Source of the DNA: Oceanisphaera litoralis
Lineage (GTDB): Bacteria; Pseudomonadota; Gammaproteobacteria; Enterobacterales; Aeromonadaceae
Assembly (NCBI RefSeq): GCF_016907015.1
Contig: NZ_JAFBBE010000007.1
Location: 62,001-126,000, forward strand
Reading direction: 5' to 3'
DNA length: 64,000 nucleotides
The notes below the pieces were generated by a model. It saw only the letters and a program-made list of their open reading frames with translations, did no database searches and was not told where the DNA came from. The translations under genes and the position numbers were made by a program. Every line of letters begins with the position of its first letter. Position 1 is the first letter of the stretch. Positions 36,301 through 46,001 of this stretch are shown piece by piece.

Positions 36301-36487
36301 TATCAACCGGGATCAGATCGGCGCCATGGTGGGGGTGCAACCCTTCGGTGGCCAGGGCCTGTCCGGCACCGGCCCCAAGGCCGGTGGCCCCCACTACCTG
36401 ACCCGCTTCATCACCGAAAAGACCATCACCAACAACACCACCGCCATCGGCGGCAACGCCACCCTGTTGTCACTGGGCGAAGGCTGA
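33320..36487 (+). CDS. putA: Bifunctional proline dehydrogenase / L-glutamate gamma-semialdehyde dehydrogenase PutA
   Basis: 1055-residue enzyme oxidising proline to glutamate in two steps. Proline dehydrogenase (FAD) covers about 75-490, with 'IKLSALHPRYE' and 'VRLVKGAYWDSEIK'. The aldehyde dehydrogenase domain covers about 560-1040, with 'PWNFPLAIFLGQIAAAL', the glutamate in 'AETGGQNAMVV' and the catalytic cysteine in 'SAGQRCSALRVL'. E. coli PutA (1320) has an N-terminal ribbon-helix-helix repressor domain and a C-terminal extension; both are missing here, so this is the shorter, non-regulatory type. A compact terminator follows. Confidence 0.96.
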   Translation: MFTAATVFAPGYAPRDLPSLRQDITRNYIVDENTYLAALLEQVPASGQTLAQINQQSRRLVTRVREESDGGDGIDAFLQQYSLDTQEGIILMCLAEALLRIPDSHTADELIKDKLSGADWARHFRQSDSTLVNASTWGLMLTGKIVRMDKKLDGNPANVLNRMINRMGEPMVRSAMYAAMKIMGKQFVLGRDIKEALKASRKSRDLGYTHSYDMLGEAAMTADDAEKYRADYANAITTVGAEKLNNPKVPRPSISIKLSALHPRYEEANRERVLTELYDAVLGLLEQARQLDVFITIDAEEMDRLELSLDLFESLYRSDINQGWGGLGLVIQAYSKRALPVLCWLTALSRSQGDEIPVRLVKGAYWDSEIKLCQQAGIDGYPVYTRKAGTDVSYLACARYLLSDATDGAIYPQFATHNAHTVVSVMSMAGERNVEFQRLHGMGEELYNAVLAEHPGLNCRIYAPVGAHKDLLPYLVRRLLENGANTSFVHKLVDPNTPIDTLITHPLTSLAEYRSLANDKIPLPPAIFPDRKNSRGLNMNIEDMRAPFFTALDQLASKAWQAGPIIGGKTLTTGTGNAVLSPQDHSRQVGQVYFADKATVELAVGKAQAAFKGWRNTPVEARAQALEKLADLLEEHRDEFISLCTREAGKLLQDGIDEVREAVDFCRYYAVEARCLMEPKKLPGYTGELNLLFAQGRGPFVCISPWNFPLAIFLGQIAAALATGNTVLAKPAEQTSLIAHLATTLAHQAGIPADVLQLLPGDGATVGATLTADPRIAGVCFTGSTDTAQLINQTLAKRKGAIIPLIAETGGQNAMVVDSTALPEQVVRDVVRAAFQSAGQRCSALRVLYLQDDIAERVLEILKGAMKELSVADPALWSTDVGPVIDQDARAGLDAHLSKMQAAGRKLLAQTPLGKGCDQGFYIRPTALEISAIGELEKEQFGPILHVVRFKAKDIDRVINDINNTGYGLTLGIHSRNESFADYVAQCIDAGNAYINRDQIGAMVGVQPFGGQGLSGTGPKAGGPHYLTRFITEKTITNNTTAIGGNATLLSLGEG

Positions 36488-36573
36488 GGCCTCCCGCATG
36501 TTGAAATTCGCTGCACTTATTCGCAACCGGCTGCCCAGCGAGGGCTGAAAACAGCATGATGAAAATGATTCTC

Positions 36574-36595
36574 AAAGGCGCTGCAGCGCCTTTTT
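36574..36595 (+). terminator. Terminator after putA
   Basis: AAAGGCGC-TGCA-GCGCC followed by TTTTT, a short perfect GC-rich hairpin just ahead of the cca ribosome-binding region. Confidence 0.8.
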
Positions 36596-36643
36596 CATAT
36601 TCAGCCGCTATAATGGCCGTTTTGGCTTTGGGGAGAAGCGGGC

Positions 36644-37870
36644 GTGGAAGTCTATCTGGTAGGGGGGGCAGTACGAGATGAACTGCTGGGCCTGAAGGTC
36701 AGGGAACGAGACTACATGGTGGTGGGCGCCACCCCCGAGCAACTGGTCGAGCTCGGTTATAACCAGGTCGGCAAGGATTTTCCGGTTTTTCTGCACCCGA
36801 AAAGCAGGGAAGAATATGCGCTGGCCCGTACCGAACGGAAATCGGGCCAGGGCTACACCGGCTTCATCTGCGAGTTCGGCCCCGAGGTGACGCTGGAAGA
36901 AGACCTGATGCGCCGGGATCTCACCATCAATGCCATCGCCCGGGATCAGCAGGGTAGGCTGCATGACCCCTATGGCGGCCAGGCCGATATCGAAGCCAGA
37001 GTACTGCGCCATGTCTCCGACGCCTTCGGTGAAGATCCGCTGCGGGTACTGCGGGTAGCCCGCTTTGCCGCCCGCTTTCATGCCCAGGGGTTTACCGTGG
37101 CCGACGACACCCGGGCCCTGATGCAACAGATGGCCGCCGGCGGTGAGCTTGGCACCCTGACGCCAGAGCGGGTCTGGAAAGAGACGGAGAAGGCGCTGGC
37201 CAGCGACCACCCCCAGGTGTATTTCGAGGTGTTGCGCCAGTGCGGGGCACTCAAGGTGCTGTTTCCGGAAGTGGATGCCCTGTTCGGTGTGCCCGGTCCG
37301 AAACAGTGGCACCCGGAAATCGATACCGGCCTGCATACCATGATGGTGCTCAAACGTGCCGCCGAGCTGGGCGCCGGACTCCCCTGCCGCTTTGCCGCCC
37401 TCTGCCATGACTTCGGCAAGGCGCTGACCCCATCGGACAGGTGGCCCAGCCACCACGATCACGGTGAACTGGGGATGGTGCCGATAGCGGCGCTGTGCGC
37501 ACGATTCAAGGTACCCACAGAACACAGGGAGCTGGCCATGCTCATGAGCCGCTGGCATATCTACCTGCATCGGCTGGTCAATCCGGCGCCGGAACAGGCC
37601 GAAGCGGTGCTGGAGCTGTTTCAGCATACCGATGCCTGGCGCAAACCCGAGCGTTTCGCCCAGTTACTCTTGTGTGCCCAGGCGGACTTGCAGGGCAGAA
37701 CCGGCTTCGAGCAACGTCCTTACCCGCAGCGGGAACAGCTGTGGCAATGGCTGTGCGAGCTGAGAACCATTACCGCCGCGCCTTTTGTGGCCCGGGGCCT
37801 GAAAGGCCCGGCCATCGGCGAGGCCATAGCCGACGCCCGCCTGCAGCAACTCAGGCTGTGGTTGGCTTAA
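36644..37870 (+). CDS. cca: Multifunctional CCA-adding enzyme (tRNA nucleotidyltransferase with HD domain)
   Basis: 408-residue enzyme that builds or repairs the 3' CCA end of tRNAs. Nucleotidyltransferase motifs are '[16 protein letters not shown]' (residues 4-19) and '[12 protein letters not shown]'. The C-terminal HD domain ('[14 protein letters not shown]') would give phosphatase and 2',3'-cyclic phosphodiesterase activity as in E. coli. The start is GTG at 36644, which puts the N-terminus exactly where E. coli Cca begins. It is convergent with uppP and overlaps it by four bases. Confidence 0.95.
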   Translation: MEVYLVGGAVRDELLGLKVRERDYMVVGATPEQLVELGYNQVGKDFPVFLHPKSREEYALARTERKSGQGYTGFICEFGPEVTLEEDLMRRDLTINAIARDQQGRLHDPYGGQADIEARVLRHVSDAFGEDPLRVLRVARFAARFHAQGFTVADDTRALMQQMAAGGELGTLTPERVWKETEKALASDHPQVYFEVLRQCGALKVLFPEVDALFGVPGPKQWHPEIDTGLHTMMVLKRAAELGAGLPCRFAALCHDFGKALTPSDRWPSHHDHGELGMVPIAALCARFKVPTEHRELAMLMSRWHIYLHRLVNPAPEQAEAVLELFQHTDAWRKPERFAQLLLCAQADLQGRTGFEQRPYPQREQLWQWLCELRTITAAPFVARGLKGPAIGEAIADARLQQLRLWLA

Positions 37871-38670
37871 AGTTGCCCGGCCATGATCCAGAACAGCACA
37901 GCACCCAGCCCCAGTCGATACAAGACGAAGGGCATGACACCAAGGCGGTTGAGCAGCGCCAGAAAAAGATGAATGCAGGTCAGGGCGCTGACAAAAGACA
38001 CCGCCACGCCCAGGCCTATGGCCGACCAGGGAATAGCCAGACTGGAGCCGATTAAACCGGTCGCCTGATGGCTGCCGGCCAGAAAGATAATGGGGATCGA
38101 CATTAGAAAGGAGAATCGAGCGGCGGCGGCCCGGGTCATGCCCAGCATCAGACCCGCGGTCAGGGTAATGCCGCTACGCGAAGTGCCGGGGATCAGGGCC
38201 AGCGCCTGAGCACACCCCAACAGCAGGGCGCCACGCCAGCTGGTCTGGTATTCGTCTTTGTGCAGCTTTGCCGCCTTGTCCGCGACCCACAGCAACAAAC
38301 CAAACACCACGGTGGCAGACGCAATCACCCAGCCGGAACGCAGATAGTCGGCGATAATGCCGCCAAACAGCGCCCCCACCACGCAGGCCGGTATGGTGGC
38401 CAGCACTATGCTCCAGGCCAGCCGCGATTCGGCATTGTGTCCTTTGCCGCACAAGGAGCCGGACCAGGCCTGGGTCAGGGTGACCACTTCCTTGCGGAAG
38501 TAATACAACACCGCCAGCAGGCTGCCCAGATGCACCGCCACGTCGAAGGCCAGGCCCTGGTCGCGCCAGCCCAGCAACACCGAGGGCAGGATCAGGTGCG
38601 CCGAGCTGGAGATGGGAAGAAATTCGGTAACCCCCTGAATGAGGGCGAGCAGTATGACGTGCACTTCCAT
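37867..38670 (-). CDS. uppP: Undecaprenyl-diphosphatase (UppP/BacA)
   Basis: Membrane phosphatase of 267 residues that recycles undecaprenyl diphosphate to the monophosphate carrier for cell-wall synthesis. Signature motifs are '[19 protein letters not shown]' at the N-terminus and '[16 protein letters not shown]' near residue 160, which form the active site facing the periplasm. About eight membrane segments. Over-production is known to give bacitracin resistance, hence the name BacA. It follows folB on the minus strand after a 65-bp gap. Confidence 0.96.
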   Translation of the reverse strand: MEVHVILLALIQGVTEFLPISSSAHLILPSVLLGWRDQGLAFDVAVHLGSLLAVLYYFRKEVVTLTQAWSGSLCGKGHNAESRLAWSIVLATIPACVVGALFGGIIADYLRSGWVIASATVVFGLLLWVADKAAKLHKDEYQTSWRGALLLGCAQALALIPGTSRSGITLTAGLMLGMTRAAAARFSFLMSIPIIFLAGSHQATGLIGSSLAIPWSAIGLGVAVSFVSALTCIHLFLALLNRLGVMPFVLYRLGLGAVLFWIMAGQL

Positions 38671-38735
38671 GTATCTATTCCTTTAATCGGTTATGCCCGC
38701 AGGCTAGCCGTATTTCATGACGCTTTAATGATGTC

Positions 38736-39107
38736 TCAACCCATGGGACCATCATGAGCAAAGCGCTCTATTTCCACGCCAACTCCGGCGGCATTGGCCA
38801 CCGCACCCGGCTTGGTCAGCCGAACTTTTACCGAGTGAACCGAAAACTCCGTCAGGATCAGCTGGGCTATCTGTTCGGCCATGGTTTCGACCAGCTCCAC
38901 ATGATTTTGTTCAGCATGATGCGTGACTTTCTTGGACAGGGCGGCGTAATCCAGCGCCTTGTCGAGATCATCGCCCAGCGCCGCAGGCCGAATGTCATAT
39001 CCCATCTCCAGATCGAAGCGGAGCTTCTGACGTATCCCCTTTTCCCACTCATAGGCACCTATGGTGGTCAGCACTTCCAGGCCTTGCACAAACACTTTAT
39101 CCATCAT
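38736..39107 (-). CDS. folB: Dihydroneopterin aldolase FolB
   Basis: 123-residue folate-pathway enzyme converting dihydroneopterin to 6-hydroxymethyl-dihydropterin and glycolaldehyde. Matches FolB over its length: 'VFVQGLEVLTTIGAYEWEK', 'DYAALSKKVTHHAEQ' and 'VRLTKPGAVANAAGVGVEIER'. The two adjacent ATGs (39107, 39104) cannot be separated. The folB/plsY divergent pair upstream of uppP-cca is the usual gammaproteobacterial order. Confidence 0.93.
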   Translation of the reverse strand: MMDKVFVQGLEVLTTIGAYEWEKGIRQKLRFDLEMGYDIRPAALGDDLDKALDYAALSKKVTHHAEQNHVELVETMAEQIAQLILTEFSVHSVKVRLTKPGAVANAAGVGVEIERFAHDGPMG

Positions 39108-39230
39108 CTCTATCTTCTGTTAAGCTGTGGCTATCTTCGGCGACCGGGCCCCGCTGGCCCTGCCAGCCCAGCCGGTAGTTCGGTTTAAGCGCGCAATAGT
39201 AACGGATTGACCCCGAGGTATAAACCGAGA

Positions 39231-39848
39231 ATGACGGCCCTCACCCTGTTTATGATCATGCTCGCCTATCTGGGGGGATCCATCTCCAGTGCCGTCTTGA
39301 TCTCTCGCCTTTACCGCCTGCCGGACCCGCGCCAGCATGGTTCGGGCAACCCCGGAGCCACCAATGTGCTGCGGACCGGCAACCGCAGTGCCGCGGTCTG
39401 GGTGCTGTTGCTCGATATTCTCAAGGGCACGGTGCCGGTCTATCTGGGCTGGTTTCTGGACATCAGCCCCTTGTATCTGGCGCTGATTGGCATGGCCGCC
39501 TGCCTAGGGCACATGTTCCCGCTGTTTTTCCACTTTCGTGGTGGTAAAGGTGTGGCCACCGCCCTCGGCACCCTGCTGCCACTGGGCATGGACATGGCCG
39601 GCCTGATGCTGCTGACCTGGCTGTTGTGCCTGGGACTGTTTCGCTATTCCTCGCTGGCATCACTCATTACCGCCCTGGTGGCACCGCTCTATGTCTATTT
39701 CATCAAACCGGAATATACCCTGGCGGTCGCCCTGCTCTCCTGCCTGATTATACTGCGCCATCACCGTAATATCAGTCGTCTGTATCACCGGCAAGAAAAA
39801 CCGATTTTAGATAAATTCAAACGCGCCGATAAAACAGGTGAAGAGTAA
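39231..39848 (+). CDS. plsY: Glycerol-3-phosphate acyltransferase PlsY
   Basis: Membrane acyltransferase of 205 residues using acyl-phosphate to make lysophosphatidic acid. Conserved loops are '[12 protein letters not shown]' (about 36-47) and '[13 protein letters not shown]' (about 102-114). The start at ATG 39231 gives the same length as E. coli PlsY; an ATG at 39207 would add eight polar residues. Divergent from folB over about 120 bp. Confidence 0.93.
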   Translation: MTALTLFMIMLAYLGGSISSAVLISRLYRLPDPRQHGSGNPGATNVLRTGNRSAAVWVLLLDILKGTVPVYLGWFLDISPLYLALIGMAACLGHMFPLFFHFRGGKGVATALGTLLPLGMDMAGLMLLTWLLCLGLFRYSSLASLITALVAPLYVYFIKPEYTLAVALLSCLIILRHHRNISRLYHRQEKPILDKFKRADKTGEE

Positions 39849-40052
39849 AGGGTGAAGGCGGACGACATATTGCACGGATGTAGTAGCTGCTTTAGCTGCT
39901 AAATTCGGCAGCGCCGGATCTGATGCACAAGCGCTACCCTTCACCGCTTTTTTCATCTTCCAGATTAAGTCAGGACTTTGGATTCAGATTTAAAACCATC
40001 CTGTTGCGCAGTATTTCGCAGCTAAAGCAGCGGCTACAAGGGCACTCAGCCC
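39849..40052. repeat. plsY-tsaD intergenic region with 25-bp inverted repeat
   Basis: Arms at 39880-39904 and 40013-40037 match in 22 of 25 positions in inverted orientation, with the shared core GCTGCTTTAGCTGC. The 204-bp gap separates convergent plsY and tsaD. The arms are 108 bp apart, too far for a simple terminator; a REP-like or miniature mobile element is more likely. No ORF is supported. Confidence 0.65.
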
Positions 40053-41069
40053 TTAATCCACAGACGTTAATTCATCCAGCGGCCAGCGCGGCCGGGCTCG
40101 CACCGCCAGCGGCTCGGTCTCACCGGCTTTCAGTCGTTGCAGACCGGCGAAGGCAATCATGGCCCCGTTGTCGGTACAGTATTCGTTACGCGGATAAAAC
40201 ACCTCGCCCTTCAGGCCGGTCATCAGCGCTGCCAGCTGCTGACGTAACGAGACATTCGCACTGACGCCACCGGCCACCACCAGCCGATTAAGCCCGGTCT
40301 GCTGCAATGCGCGCTTGCACTTGATGGCCAGGGTATCCACCACCGCCTGCTGAAAGGCGTGGGCAATGTCGGCCCGGGTCTGCTCATCATTGCCTTCGGC
40401 GGCAATGGTGGTGGCGGTGGCGGTCTTGAGGCCGGAAAAACTGAAGTCCAGCCCGGGTCGGTCGGTCATGGGCCGCGGAAATTTGAAGCGATTGGGCCGG
40501 CCCTGCTCGGCCAGTTTGGCCAGGCGCGGCCCGCCGGGGTAATCCAGCCCCATCAGCTTGGCGGTCTTATCGAAGGCCTCGCCGGCCGCATCATCGACCG
40601 ACTCTCCCATAATTTGATAGCGGCCGATGCCGTCCACCCGCACCAGCAGGGTGTGTCCACCGGACACCAGCAGGGCGACAAACGGAAAGGCCGGCACCCG
40701 CTCTTCCAGCATGGGGGCCAGCAGGTGGCCTTCCATGTGGTGCACCGCCACCGCCGGCTTGTTCCAGGCAAAGGCCAGGCTGCGGCCTATGGTGGCCCCC
40801 ACCAATAGTGCGCCCATCAGGCCGGGGCCGGCGGTATAGGCCACACCGTCGATATCGTCTTTGCTACAGCCGGCGTCGGCCAGGGCGGCCTCGATCAACG
40901 GAATCGTCTTGCGAATATGATCCCGGCTGGCCAGTTCGGGCACCACGCCACCATAGTCCGCATGCAGCGCGACCTGGCTGTATAACTGGTGAGCCATGAT
41001 ACCGAGTTGGTCGTCATAGATGGCGATGCCGGTTTCATCACAGGAGGTTTCTATACCTAATACACGCAT
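40053..41069 (-). CDS. tsaD: tRNA N6-adenosine threonylcarbamoyltransferase TsaD
   Basis: 338-residue ASKHA-fold enzyme that, with TsaB and TsaE, installs t6A at position 37 of ANN-decoding tRNAs. Motifs: '[16 protein letters not shown]' at the N-terminus, metal-binding H-x3-H in '[11 protein letters not shown]' near residues 111-121, and 'FSFSGLKTA'. Length equals E. coli TsaD (337) within one residue. It is divergent from rpsU across 180 bp, the conserved gammaproteobacterial arrangement. Confidence 0.97.
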   Translation of the reverse strand: MRVLGIETSCDETGIAIYDDQLGIMAHQLYSQVALHADYGGVVPELASRDHIRKTIPLIEAALADAGCSKDDIDGVAYTAGPGLMGALLVGATIGRSLAFAWNKPAVAVHHMEGHLLAPMLEERVPAFPFVALLVSGGHTLLVRVDGIGRYQIMGESVDDAAGEAFDKTAKLMGLDYPGGPRLAKLAEQGRPNRFKFPRPMTDRPGLDFSFSGLKTATATTIAAEGNDEQTRADIAHAFQQAVVDTLAIKCKRALQQTGLNRLVVAGGVSANVSLRQQLAALMTGLKGEVFYPRNEYCTDNGAMIAFAGLQRLKAGETEPLAVRARPRWPLDELTSVD

Positions 41070-41464
<395 letters not shown>

Positions 41465-41479
41465 GTTGTATTTGATCTC

Positions 41480-41923
41480 ATGTCTTTAAAAGACCAGCTG
41501 TCGGAGCAACAAAAGATTGCCATGCGTGCCAGAAACAAGGCGCGCCTCGGCACCTTGCGTATGCTGCTGGCAGAGATCAAACAAAAAGAGATAGACAGCC
41601 GCGAGACCCTGGATGATGACGCCATCATCACCATCGTCACCAAAATGGTGAAACAGCGTAAAGACGCCGCCACTCAGTTCGAGCAGGCCGGTCGTCAGGA
41701 GCTGGCCGATGGTGAACGCCAGGAAATCGTGGTGCTGCAGGAATTCCTGCCGCAACCTCTGACCGCAGACGAACTGGATGCCTTGCTGACGCAAGCCATC
41801 GCCGATACCGGTGCCACCGGCATGCAGGATATGGGCAAAGTGATGGCGGTGCTCAAACCGCAAATCCAGGGACGTGCAGATATGGGCAAGGTCAGCGCCA
41901 GCATCAAAGCCAGACTGGCTTAA
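41480..41923 (+). CDS. yqeY: GatB/YqeY domain protein
   Basis: 147-residue protein of the YqeY family, related to the tail domain of GatB of the tRNA amidotransferase. Recognisable blocks: 'LKDQLSEQQKIAMRARNKA', 'LGTLRMLLAEIKQKEID' and 'MGKVMAVLKPQIQGRADMGKV'. Exact role unknown; tRNA binding is inferred from homology. It lies between rpsU and dnaG, an insertion common in many gammaproteobacteria but absent in E. coli. A terminator follows. Confidence 0.93.
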   Translation: MSLKDQLSEQQKIAMRARNKARLGTLRMLLAEIKQKEIDSRETLDDDAIITIVTKMVKQRKDAATQFEQAGRQELADGERQEIVVLQEFLPQPLTADELDALLTQAIADTGATGMQDMGKVMAVLKPQIQGRADMGKVSASIKARLA

Positions 41924-41950
41924 AGCGCTCACGCTGTTCCCTGCCGACGG

Positions 41951-41987
41951 GCCGTGCCTCTTCATGAAGCACGGCTTTGTTTTTTTC
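41951..41987 (+). terminator. Internal terminator between yqeY and dnaG
   Basis: GCCGTGC (41951-41957) pairs with GCACGGC (41969-41975), then TTTGTTTTTTT. In E. coli a terminator at the equivalent point after rpsU limits DnaG synthesis relative to S21; the same role is inferred here. Confidence 0.85.
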
Positions 41988-41999
41988 GCTTTCCGGTGA

Positions 42000-43781
42000 A
42001 TGATGACAGGCAGAATCCCCCAATCTTTTATTGACGATCTGTTGGCCCGCACCGACATCGTCGATCTTATCGATCAGCGGGTAAAACTGAAAAAAGCCGG
42101 CAAGAACTATCAGGCCTGCTGCCCTTTTCACAACGAAAAATCCCCCTCCTTTACCGTCAGTGCCGATAAACAGTTCTACCATTGCTTCGGCTGTGGCGCC
42201 CACGGCACCGTGCTGGGCTTCCTGATGGAATATGACGGACTGGAATTTCTCGATGCCATCGACGAACTCGCCGGCATGCACGGAGTCACGGTTCCGCGAG
42301 AAAACGGCGGCTCATCCCTGTCTCCGGCACAACAGGCGGCGGCAAAGGCGGTACGCCAGGATCTCTACGGCCAGCTCAAGGATATCAGTCGTTTCTATCA
42401 GGGGCAGCTGCGACAGTCCCGGGCTGCCATCAACTACCTCAAGGGCCGGGGCCTGAGCGGCGAGGTGGTCAAACACTTCGGCATCGGCTATGTGCCGGAT
42501 CAATGGGACGGCGTCAAACGCCAGTTTGCCCGCAATCCGGAGGCCGAACGGCAGCTGATTGAAGGCGGCATGCTGCTGCAAAGCGACAATGGCCGGGTCT
42601 ACGACCGTTTTCGCGATCGCGTCATGTTTCCCATTCACGACCGACGCGGCCGGGTAATCGGCTTCGGCGGCCGGGTGCTGGGTGACGGCACCCCGAAATA
42701 TCTGAACTCGCCGGAAACGCCGGTGTTTCACAAGGGCCGCGAACTGTATGGCCTCTATGAAGTTCGCCAAGCCCACCGTAACCCGGATCGCATCCTGGTG
42801 GTGGAAGGCTACATGGATGTGGTGGCGCTGGCCCAGTTTGGCATCGACTATGCCGTGGCTAGCCTGGGCACCTCTACCACGCCCGAGCATCTGCAACTGC
42901 TGTTCCGCACCACCCGCGAGGTGATCTGCTGCTACGATGGTGACAGGGCCGGACGCGAGGCCGCCTGGCGGGCATTGGAAAACGCCCTGCCGCTGATGCA
43001 GGATGGCCGCAGCCTGAAATTCGTGTTTCTGCCCGATGGTGAAGATCCCGATACCCTGGTACGCAAACTCGGCGCACCCGCCTTTGAGCAGCAACTGAAC
43101 CAGGCTCAGGACTTCGGCGACTTCCTGTTCGAGCGTCTAGCTCAGGACACCATGAGCGGTGACGCCGGCCAGCACGAACTGGCCAACAAGGCGGCGGAAG
43201 CCATTCTTCGAGTGCCGGAAGGCTTTACCCGTGAGGGCCTGATCACTCACCTTTCACGCCAGCTGAACTGGGGCGAAAACGAACGACGAGTACGAGAGCT
43301 GTTCGGGCGTTTGCAGAAGAGCGGCACCGAGCCGGCCACCCAGGTCAGACAGGCCAGCAAAAAGATAAAGCTGACCCCTCTTCGCCGGGCCATTGCCCTT
43401 GTGCTACAATATCCGGCTGCCGCTGCCAGACTACCGGCCATGCCCGAGCTGGCCGAATTGCCATTACCCGGCATGGGGCTGCTGCAGACCTTGTTGGCTC
43501 AGGTACAACAGCGGCCGGAAATGACCACGGCCCAGTTGCTTGAACACTGGCGCGGTCATGAAGCCGAACCGGCGCTGGCGCGGCTGGCCATGGCCGAAGG
43601 CCTGTTTGCAGGCGATCATATCGAGCAGGAGCTGCAGGATATCTTCGTGGTGTTGATCAACGAGTATCTGGCCAGCCGCATCGAATCCCTGCAACGAAAA
43701 AGCAGCCAGCACGGACTGACCTCGGCAGAAAAACAGGAATTACTGTTGTTGCTCAGCGAAAGCAAGGGTGGCAGCGGCTGA
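42000..43781 (+). CDS. dnaG: DNA primase DnaG
   Basis: Primase of 593 residues that makes RNA primers for replication. Zinc-binding domain at the N-terminus with the CHC2 ligands in 'CCPFHNEKSPSF' and 'YHCFGCGAHG' (about 40-65); RNA polymerase/Toprim core (about 115-430) with 'VVEGYMDVVALAQFGI' and the acidic 'CCYDGDRAGREAAWRAL'; C-terminal DnaB-binding domain (about 450-593). Two tandem ATGs (42000, 42003) are possible; the second matches the E. coli start. The weak Shine-Dalgarno fits low expression. Confidence 0.97.
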   Translation: MMTGRIPQSFIDDLLARTDIVDLIDQRVKLKKAGKNYQACCPFHNEKSPSFTVSADKQFYHCFGCGAHGTVLGFLMEYDGLEFLDAIDELAGMHGVTVPRENGGSSLSPAQQAAAKAVRQDLYGQLKDISRFYQGQLRQSRAAINYLKGRGLSGEVVKHFGIGYVPDQWDGVKRQFARNPEAERQLIEGGMLLQSDNGRVYDRFRDRVMFPIHDRRGRVIGFGGRVLGDGTPKYLNSPETPVFHKGRELYGLYEVRQAHRNPDRILVVEGYMDVVALAQFGIDYAVASLGTSTTPEHLQLLFRTTREVICCYDGDRAGREAAWRALENALPLMQDGRSLKFVFLPDGEDPDTLVRKLGAPAFEQQLNQAQDFGDFLFERLAQDTMSGDAGQHELANKAAEAILRVPEGFTREGLITHLSRQLNWGENERRVRELFGRLQKSGTEPATQVRQASKKIKLTPLRRAIALVLQYPAAAARLPAMPELAELPLPGMGLLQTLLAQVQQRPEMTTAQLLEHWRGHEAEPALARLAMAEGLFAGDHIEQELQDIFVVLINEYLASRIESLQRKSSQHGLTSAEKQELLLLLSESKGGSG

Positions 43782-43904
43782 ACATTGAAAAGTGGGCGTG
43801 ACACCCCAATATCGTAAAACAGGCCCGGCAAACGGGTAATGATGAACCATTGAACGCTGCAGCACTCTCACCGTTTATGAAGGCGAGGCGTGTTGGCAAG
43901 CTCG

Positions 43905-43941
43905 GACCAGCATAGCGAGGCTGGTCAAATTTTGTTATAAT
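43905..43941 (+). promoter_or_regulatory. Probable rpoD promoter with extended -10 and upstream inverted repeat
   Basis: TATAAT at 43936-43941 is preceded by TG at 43933-43934, an extended -10. No good -35 exists; at that place is a perfect 7-bp inverted repeat GACCAGC (43905-43911) / GCTGGTC (43920-43926). The repeat may be an operator or the stem of a weak terminator for dnaG. E. coli also has internal promoters before rpoD. Confidence 0.55.
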
Positions 43942-44011
43942 CGGCTACTTGCGCGCCATAAAAGAGTGCCTAATGCCTACACCCTCTTGCACATCTAACC
44001 GGACGAGTTCT

Positions 44012-45856
44012 ATGGAGCAAACCCCGCAGTCTCAGCTTAAACTTCTCGTTGCCAAAGGTAAAGAACAGGGTTACCTGACCTATGCCGAGGTAAACGATCA
44101 TCTTCCTCAGGATATCGTCGATTCCGATCAAATCGAAGATATTATTCAGATGATCAATGACATGGGCATTCAGGTGGTGGAAAGCGCCCCCGATGCCGAT
44201 GATCTGATGATGTCTGAAACCACCGCCGACGAAGACGCCGCCGAGGCCGCCGCCCAGGCGCTGGCTTCCGTCGAGTCGGAAATTGGCCGCACCACGGATC
44301 CGGTGCGCATGTACATGCGCGAAATGGGTACCGTTGAACTGCTGACCCGGGAAGGCGAAATCGACATCGCCAAACGGATTGAAGAAGGCATCAATCAGGT
44401 ACAGAGCTCGGTGTCCGAATACCCCGAGACCATCACCTCTCTGCTCGATCAGTTCGACCGTTTCGAAGCCGGTGATATCAAATTGAGCGACATCATCTCC
44501 GGCTTTCTCGATCCGGATGCCGTCGACACCGTCGCCCCCACCGCCACTCACATCGGTTCCGAGCTGAGTGAGAAGGAGCTGGAAGACGAAGACGACGACG
44601 AAGAAAAAGACAAAGACGACGAAGAAGAAGAGGAAGTCGACACCGGCCCCGATCCCGAGCAGGCTCGCGAAAAGTTCGGCGCCTTGCGCGAACAGTACGA
44701 AATCATGCGCGCCACCATCGAAGCCAAGGGCCGTACCTCCAAAGAGGCCGCCGAGCAGATCGCCGAACTCGCCTATATCTTCCGCGAATTCCGGCTGGTG
44801 CCCAAGCAGTTCGATCGCCTGGTCAATGCCATGCGTAACACCATGGAGCGCGTTCGCATCCAGGAACGCCTCATCCTCAAGTTGTGTGTAGAGCAGTGCA
44901 AAATGCCGAAGAAGACCTTCGTGCAGGCCTTTGCTCAACACGAAAGCGAGCAGGAATGGTTCAACAAGCAGCTGGCTGCCGGTAAAACCTGGTCGGTGAA
45001 GATGGAAGACGTGGCCGAAGACGTGCTGCGCTCCATCGGCAAGCTCAAGCTGGTAGAAGAAGAAACCGGCCTGACCATCTCGCAGATCAAGGACATCAAC
45101 CGTCGCATGAGCATCGGCGAGGCCAAGGCCCGTCGCGCCAAGAAGGAAATGGTTGAAGCCAACCTGCGCCTGGTTATTTCCATCGCCAAGAAATACACCA
45201 ACCGTGGCCTGCAGTTCCTGGATCTGATCCAGGAAGGCAACATAGGTCTGATGAAGGCAGTGGACAAGTTTGAATATCGGCGCGGCTACAAGTTTTCGAC
45301 CTACGCCACCTGGTGGATCCGTCAGGCCATTACCCGCTCCATCGCGGATCAGGCCCGTACCATCCGTATCCCGGTGCACATGATCGAGACCATCAACAAG
45401 CTCAACCGTATTTCCCGCCAGATGCTGCAGGAAATGGGTCGCGAACCGACCCCGGAAGAGCTGGCTCATCGCATGGCCATGCCGGAAGACAAGATCCGCA
45501 AGGTGCTGAAAATCGCCAAAGAGCCCATCTCGATGGAAACGCCCATCGGCGACGATGAAGATTCCCATCTGGGCGACTTTATCGAGGACACCACCCTGTC
45601 CTTGCCTGCAGACCAGGCCACCAGCGAAAGCCTGCGTAATGCCACCAAGGACGTACTCTCGGGCCTGACCGCCCGGGAAGCCAAGGTACTGCGCATGCGC
45701 TTCGGTATCGACATGAACACCGACCATACCCTGGAAGAAGTGGGCAAGCAGTTTGACGTGACCCGCGAGCGTATCCGCCAGATCGAAGCCAAGGCATTGC
45801 GCAAACTGCGCCATCCCAGCCGCTCCGAAGTACTGCGCAGCTTCCTCGACGAGTAA
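44012..45856 (+). CDS. rpoD: RNA polymerase primary sigma factor sigma-70
   Basis: 614 residues, close to E. coli RpoD (613). Region 1.1 begins '[20 protein letters not shown]'; region 1.2 is at '[20 protein letters not shown]'; the non-conserved region includes an acidic run of Asp/Glu/Lys (about 190-210), normal for this group. Region 2 is '[20 protein letters not shown]' through '[16 protein letters not shown]', and region 4 ends with '[20 protein letters not shown]', the -35 helix-turn-helix. The start is ATG at 44012 with GGACGAG upstream; earlier in-frame ATGs do not match the family. Confidence 0.98.
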   Translation: MEQTPQSQLKLLVAKGKEQGYLTYAEVNDHLPQDIVDSDQIEDIIQMINDMGIQVVESAPDADDLMMSETTADEDAAEAAAQALASVESEIGRTTDPVRMYMREMGTVELLTREGEIDIAKRIEEGINQVQSSVSEYPETITSLLDQFDRFEAGDIKLSDIISGFLDPDAVDTVAPTATHIGSELSEKELEDEDDDEEKDKDDEEEEEVDTGPDPEQAREKFGALREQYEIMRATIEAKGRTSKEAAEQIAELAYIFREFRLVPKQFDRLVNAMRNTMERVRIQERLILKLCVEQCKMPKKTFVQAFAQHESEQEWFNKQLAAGKTWSVKMEDVAEDVLRSIGKLKLVEEETGLTISQIKDINRRMSIGEAKARRAKKEMVEANLRLVISIAKKYTNRGLQFLDLIQEGNIGLMKAVDKFEYRRGYKFSTYATWWIRQAITRSIADQARTIRIPVHMIETINKLNRISRQMLQEMGREPTPEELAHRMAMPEDKIRKVLKIAKEPISMETPIGDDEDSHLGDFIEDTTLSLPADQATSESLRNATKDVLSGLTAREAKVLRMRFGIDMNTDHTLEEVGKQFDVTRERIRQIEAKALRKLRHPSRSEVLRSFLDE

Positions 45857-45877
45857 GCCCAGCACCACGGAACAATC

Positions 45878-45905
45878 AAAGGGCGCCTCGGCGCCCTTTC
45901 TCTTT
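45878..45905 (+). terminator. Terminator after rpoD
   Basis: AAAGGGCGCC-TC-GGCGCCCTTT followed by CTCTTTT: a perfect GC-rich hairpin about 20 bp after the stop. Confidence 0.9.
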
Positions 45906-45959
45906 TCCGGCTCACGTGCCAACCGTTTAAAAATCAAACTGATATGGGTCGCCCTCTAC

Positions 45960-45988
45960 TGGACAGCCAAGACGGCTTTCCCTATAAT
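45960..45988 (+). promoter_or_regulatory. Promoter of the tRNA-Ile2 gene
   Basis: TGGACA (45960-45965), 17-bp spacer, TATAAT (45983-45988), 13 bp before the tRNA. Near-consensus sigma-70 promoter as expected for a stable RNA gene. Confidence 0.8.
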
Positions 45989-46001
45989 CAGCTCCACTTT
46001 T

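Noticed and set aside
34241-36394. Minus-strand ORF of 717 codons opposite putA
   Set aside because: Antisense shadow with the same Gly/His/Gln bias; putA is clearly the real gene.
44580-44645. Acidic Asp/Glu/Lys repeat inside rpoD
   Set aside because: Low-complexity acidic runs are normal in the non-conserved region of gammaproteobacterial RpoD.
43970-45937. Minus-strand ORF of 655 codons opposite rpoD
   Set aside because: Antisense shadow of a highly conserved sigma factor.
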